From: JBBRLG01 sp038231495
GTDB taxonomy: Bacteria > Planctomycetota > Planctomycetia > Gemmatales > Gemmataceae
Length of the DNA: 8,575 nt
Assembly (NCBI GenBank): GCA_038231495.1
Contig: JBBRLG010000321.1
Span: forward strand, 1-8,575
Reading direction: 5' to 3'
Shown: one piece after another, positions 6,293 through 8,575 of the stretch
How positions within the stretch are numbered: the stretch's first letter is position 1
Layout: every line of letters begins with the position of its first letter
The notes under the pieces: model-generated
What the model was told of the DNA's origin: nothing
The model's database searches: none
The model's input: the letters and a program-made list of their open reading frames with translations, nothing else
Position numbers and translations under genes: made by a program

Positions 6293-6342
6293 TTTGCCGC
6301 TTGCGGCTTTGCGCTCTTGCGCGCAAAGCCGCAAGCGGCAAA
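6293..6342. repeat. Perfect 22-bp inverted repeat directly after fhcC
   Basis: Positions 6293-6314 are the exact reverse complement of 6321-6342, with a 6-base loop (TCTTGC). The left arm starts on the base after the fhcC stop codon. Each arm also contains a smaller palindrome, GCCGC-TT-GCGGC, at 6297-6308 and its mirror in the right arm, so the DNA could form nested cruciforms. In RNA it would be a very stable hairpin between fhcC and the flavoprotein gene, able to protect the upstream 3' end or reduce read-through. There is no T tract, so a classical intrinsic terminator is less likely than a REP-like element. Confidence 0.8.
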
Positions 6343-6369
6343 CGATGAGTTCTTGCAAGGAGTGCAGCC

Positions 6370-7614
6370 ATGCCCCGCAATGACCTGCCGCGCGTCGCCA
6401 TACTCGGGGCCGGACCGGTCGGCCTCGAAGCCGCCCTGTACGCCGCGTCGCTCAAACTGCCGTTTACCGTCTATGAGCGTGGCCGGCTCTGCGAACACCT
6501 GCAGCAGTGGGGCCACGTCCGCCTTTTCACGCCCTTCGGCATGAACGTCACGGCGCTCGGCCGGATGCGCGTCCTGACCGAAAACCCCACGGCGAAATTT
6601 CCCGACGACAACGCCTGCGTTACGGGACGCGAACACTTCGCCGTGTACCTCGAACCGCTCGCGCGCTCGCCGCTGTTGCGCGACCACCTGCACCTTGGCC
6701 AGACGGTTTTGCACGTCGGACGCAAAGGGTTCTTGAAAGGCGACAGCCCCGGCGACCCGAAGCGCGGCCAGCAACCGTTTCGCCTGGTCGTGCGCGACGG
6801 CAAAAATGCCGAGCGCGTCGAAGAGGCGGATGTTGTTCTCGACTGCACTGGCACCTACGCGCGCCACCGCCATTTCGGCGATGGCGGCATCCCGGCCCTC
6901 GGCGAACGGCACGTCGCCCAGCAAGTTTCCTACCACCTCGACGACGTACTCGGCGACAAGAAGGCACACTACGCGGACAAGACGACGCTCGTAATCGGCG
7001 GCGGTTACTCGGCGGCGACGACGGTCGTGAGCCTGGCCAAGCTGGCCGAGCAGCACCCCAGCACCTGGGTCATCTGGCTGGCCGCCGGAGCGGTCACGCA
7101 ACCGCTCAAGCGCGTGCCCGGCGACCCGCTCAAGGAGCGCGACCAGCTCGCCCTCCGCGCCAACACGCTCGCCACGCGGACCGACGGCAACGTCGAGTTC
7201 CACGCCCAGTCTGCGCTCGAAGCGGTTGAGGGTGCCTGGGACCGTGGCTTCAAAGTTACAGGACGCCTCGGCTCCCGGCCGAAGGTTTGGAACGTCGAAC
7301 GCATCATCGCGAACGTCGGCTATACACCGGACGCGGAGATTTACCGCGAGCTACAAATCCAGGAGAGTTATACGTCGCTCGGTCCGACGGGTGTGGCGGC
7401 GGCGTTGGAGAAACACGGCGGCGATTGCCTGACGATACCCGCCCAGGGGCCGGCGGCGCTGCGCACCCCGGAGCCGAACTTTTACATCCTGGGCATGAAA
7501 AGCTACGGGCGCAACTCGCACTTCTTGCTCAAGACCGGCTTCGAGCAGGTGCGCGACGTTTTCACGTTGATAACTGGCAAAGCCGATCTGAATTTGTACA
7601 AAAACGGCAAGTAG
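6370..7614 (+). CDS. FAD-dependent NAD(P)-binding oxidoreductase (flavoprotein monooxygenase-like)
   Basis: The 414-aa product has two dinucleotide-binding folds. The first, VAILGAGPVGLEAALYAA, has GxGxxG at residues 13-18 and Glu36 at the end of the second strand, the usual FAD-ribose contact. The second, TLVIGGGYSAATTVVSLAKL (G210-G212), is the NAD(P) site. Between them lie an ADVVLDCTGTYARHRHFG strand and a GIPALGERHVAQQVSYHL segment. The C-terminus, FYILGMKSYGRNSHFLLKTGFEQVRDVFTLITG, is the closing FAD-contact region of this superfamily. AAGGAG at 6357-6362, 7 bases before ATG 6370, decides the start. The gene is downstream of fhcC across a strong hairpin, so it may share the transcript at a different level. 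The protein fold is secure. The substrate is not evident, and a role in C1 metabolism is inferred only from position. It could equally be a flavin-containing monooxygenase or an uncharacterised thioredoxin-reductase-like enzyme. Confidence 0.85.
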   Translation: MPRNDLPRVAILGAGPVGLEAALYAASLKLPFTVYERGRLCEHLQQWGHVRLFTPFGMNVTALGRMRVLTENPTAKFPDDNACVTGREHFAVYLEPLARSPLLRDHLHLGQTVLHVGRKGFLKGDSPGDPKRGQQPFRLVVRDGKNAERVEEADVVLDCTGTYARHRHFGDGGIPALGERHVAQQVSYHLDDVLGDKKAHYADKTTLVIGGGYSAATTVVSLAKLAEQHPSTWVIWLAAGAVTQPLKRVPGDPLKERDQLALRANTLATRTDGNVEFHAQSALEAVEGAWDRGFKVTGRLGSRPKVWNVERIIANVGYTPDAEIYRELQIQESYTSLGPTGVAAALEKHGGDCLTIPAQGPAALRTPEPNFYILGMKSYGRNSHFLLKTGFEQVRDVFTLITGKADLNLYKNGK

Positions 7615-7633
7615 GGTTGGTGTCAGGCGATTG

Positions 7634-7668
7634 AGCTAATAGCTAATAGCTGACAGCTAACAGCTACT
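7634..7668. repeat. Heptad tandem repeat AGCTAAT-like, five units
   Basis: Five adjacent 7-base units read AGCTAAT, AGCTAAT, AGCTGAC, AGCTAAC and AGCTACT. Every unit starts with the palindromic AGCT, and variation is confined to the last three bases. It begins 19 bases after the stop of the flavoprotein gene. Short heptad repeats of this kind are known from cyanobacteria (STRR) and I expect similar ones in other large bacterial genomes. Replication slippage is the likely origin; whether it is transcribed or binds a protein is unknown. Confidence 0.8.
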
Positions 7669-7788
7669 CATTTCAAAGAGGTAGTCACCGACCTTAAAGG
7701 CGGAGCAGGCAATCCGGGCCGGGCGGGATCGGTGGGGACTGAAGCAGAGCGCACGGAAACCAGTAAGGCCGGTTCAAGGGGGGGTCGC

Positions 7789-8365
7789 ATGCCGAATACT
7801 CTTGGCGAGAATATCGAGGTCCGGGAAGTGCGGGCCCGTGCCCGGTCTTTTGATGAGACGGCGCAATCGTGGGAGCCGCTGCGGGACAAGCCGCGCTCCC
7901 TGGCCGACTTTGCCGCGCGGGTTGTTCGTGACAGCAGCACCCTGTATGACGATGTCGAAACCATCTACACGGAGGCGTACGAAAGCTACATAAAAGATGC
8001 CTCGATGGACCCTGCCGCCCTTCAAGCCGAGCGGCTTCGGCGAAGCGTTGCGTTTGAGCGCCCGCGGCACCTATGGCTGGTGGGAACACTTCGACCAGAT
8101 CGCAAAGGAAACCGGCCAGCGGATCGGAGGGATCGAGCGCTTGCTAGCAGTGGCCGAGAAATTCAAACAACTCCAAATTCGTCTCGCGGACGAGTGGCCC
8201 GTGTGTAGTGCCGAGGAAGCGGAGGAAGTGCTAACGCAAATGGAGCGCGGCGAAGGCATGGAATTGGATGACGCTTTTGCCCAGATCGCCGGCATCGACA
8301 AGGCCGACTGGTTAGAACGTGTGGAAGAACACAAGCGAAAGTATCGTCAAGGCGGAAAGCAGTAG
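7789..8365 (+). pseudogene. Unrecognised protein gene with an apparent +1 frameshift near 8030-8050
   Basis: The gene starts at ATG 7789 with a purine-rich AAGGGGGGG just upstream. For about 80 codons it reads a normal, acidic helical protein (LADFAARVVRDSSTLYDDVE, then YTEAYESYIKDASMDPAALQ). In that frame the sequence then turns arginine-rich until a stop at 8208. A second frame, open to the stop at 8365, becomes protein-like just where the first fails (LSARGTYGWWEHFDQIAKET, then IGGIERLLAVAEKFKQLQ, and a charged end DKADWLERVEEHKRKY). The total span is 577 bases, one more than a multiple of three, so removing one base would restore a protein of about 191 aa. The crossover lies around a small palindrome, GCTTCGGCGAAGC. 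Alternatives are two overlapping genes (7789-8208 and 7997-8365), a programmed frameshift, or a sequencing error. I do not recognise the family; the C-terminal half is helical and charged, with no catalytic motif visible. Confidence 0.6.
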
Positions 8366-8575
8366 TCGCGGTGCCTACCAAATAATCAACCACTCGCTTA
8401 CGCCCCTGGACCGCCCGGCAGGGGACGACCGACCCACCCTTGCCAAAGCGCACATTCTTGGCAAGGGTCGGATTTTGGCACGCAGCGACCGTCAGGAGCA
8501 GGCAGCGGCGCTCATATACCCTTGCCAAAGGCGTGGCAAAGACTGGCGAGGGTGGGTGGCAAGGGGCACCTTGGC
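8366..8575. other. Right-end intergenic region rich in short inverted repeats
   Basis: No gene is supported here. An open frame on the minus strand through 8163-8528 runs across the repeats and the opposite strand of a better gene, so I discount it. A 6-bp inverted repeat (CCCCTG at 8403-8408, CAGGGG at 8419-8424) follows the upstream stop at a distance that would suit a weak terminator. The rest is made largely of TGGCAAGGGT-type motifs, annotated separately, that reach the window edge. Confidence 0.5.
8436..8567. repeat. Cluster of TGGCAAGGGT motifs in both orientations
   Basis: ACCCTTGCCAA (8436-8446) pairs exactly with TTGGCAAGGGT (8458-8468) around an 11-base loop; the right copy continues as TGGCAAGGGTCGGA (8459-8472). 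A second set is ACCCTTGCCA (8518-8527), TGGCGAGGGTGG (8544-8555) and TGGCAAGGGG (8557-8566), which can pair with one mismatch. The motif matches the cluster at 972-1145, so the same repeat family sits on both sides of the metabolic genes. Further copies may continue past the window edge. Confidence 0.6.

Noticed and set aside
7634..7668. CRISPR array
   Set aside because: The units are 7 bases long with no spacers, so this is a simple tandem repeat. No cas gene is present.
8163..8528. Minus-strand open frame of 121 codons at the right end
   Set aside because: It overlaps the better-supported second half of the + strand gene and runs through the TGGCAAGGGT repeats. There is no domain.

Overview
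The window is GC-rich bacterial DNA. Every gene I can support lies on the + strand. The gene content points to a planctomycete, probably from the Gemmata/Pirellula side of the phylum. Three things support this: a Tat-exported ankyrin-repeat protein, archaeal-type formylmethanofuran/tetrahydromethanopterin C1 genes in a bacterial setting, and intergenic spaces full of GC-rich inverted repeats and heptad repeats. The assignment rests on gene content and style, not on a marker gene.

Layout. Positions 1-164 hold a perfect hairpin with A and T tracts (probable terminator) and the leader of a Tat-exported ankyrin protein (165-797). Positions 798-1456 hold no convincing gene but several copies of a short TGGCNAGGGTCG-like motif. 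Next is a tightly coupled three-gene operon: a small DoxX-like membrane protein (1457-1843), a LuxE-like acyl-protein synthetase (1840-2958) and a LuxC-like acyl-CoA reductase (2955-4349). Both junctions are 4-base ATGA overlaps. A near-perfect 30-bp inverted repeat (4432-4504) separates this operon from a C1 module: formylmethanofuran:H4MPT formyltransferase FhcD/Ftr (4560-5471, apparent TTG start) and the FhcC subunit (5477-6292). A perfect 22-bp inverted repeat begins on the base after the fhcC stop. It is followed by a two-Rossmann-fold FAD/NAD(P) oxidoreductase (6370-7614). A heptad tandem repeat (7634-7668) precedes an unrecognised gene that appears frameshifted (7789-8365). The right end (8366-8575) carries more copies of the TGGC/GGGT motif.

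How the genes could work together. FhcD and FhcC belong to the formyltransferase/hydrolase complex that releases formate from formyl-H4MPT during formaldehyde oxidation; the A and B subunits are not in this window. LuxE plus LuxC form the core of a fatty-acid reductase that makes an aldehyde through an acyl-enzyme. No luciferase (LuxAB) or LuxD is present, so bioluminescence is not implied. The membrane protein is translationally coupled to LuxE/LuxC and may belong to that pathway. Linking the aldehyde module to the C1 module or to the flavoprotein is inference from position only.
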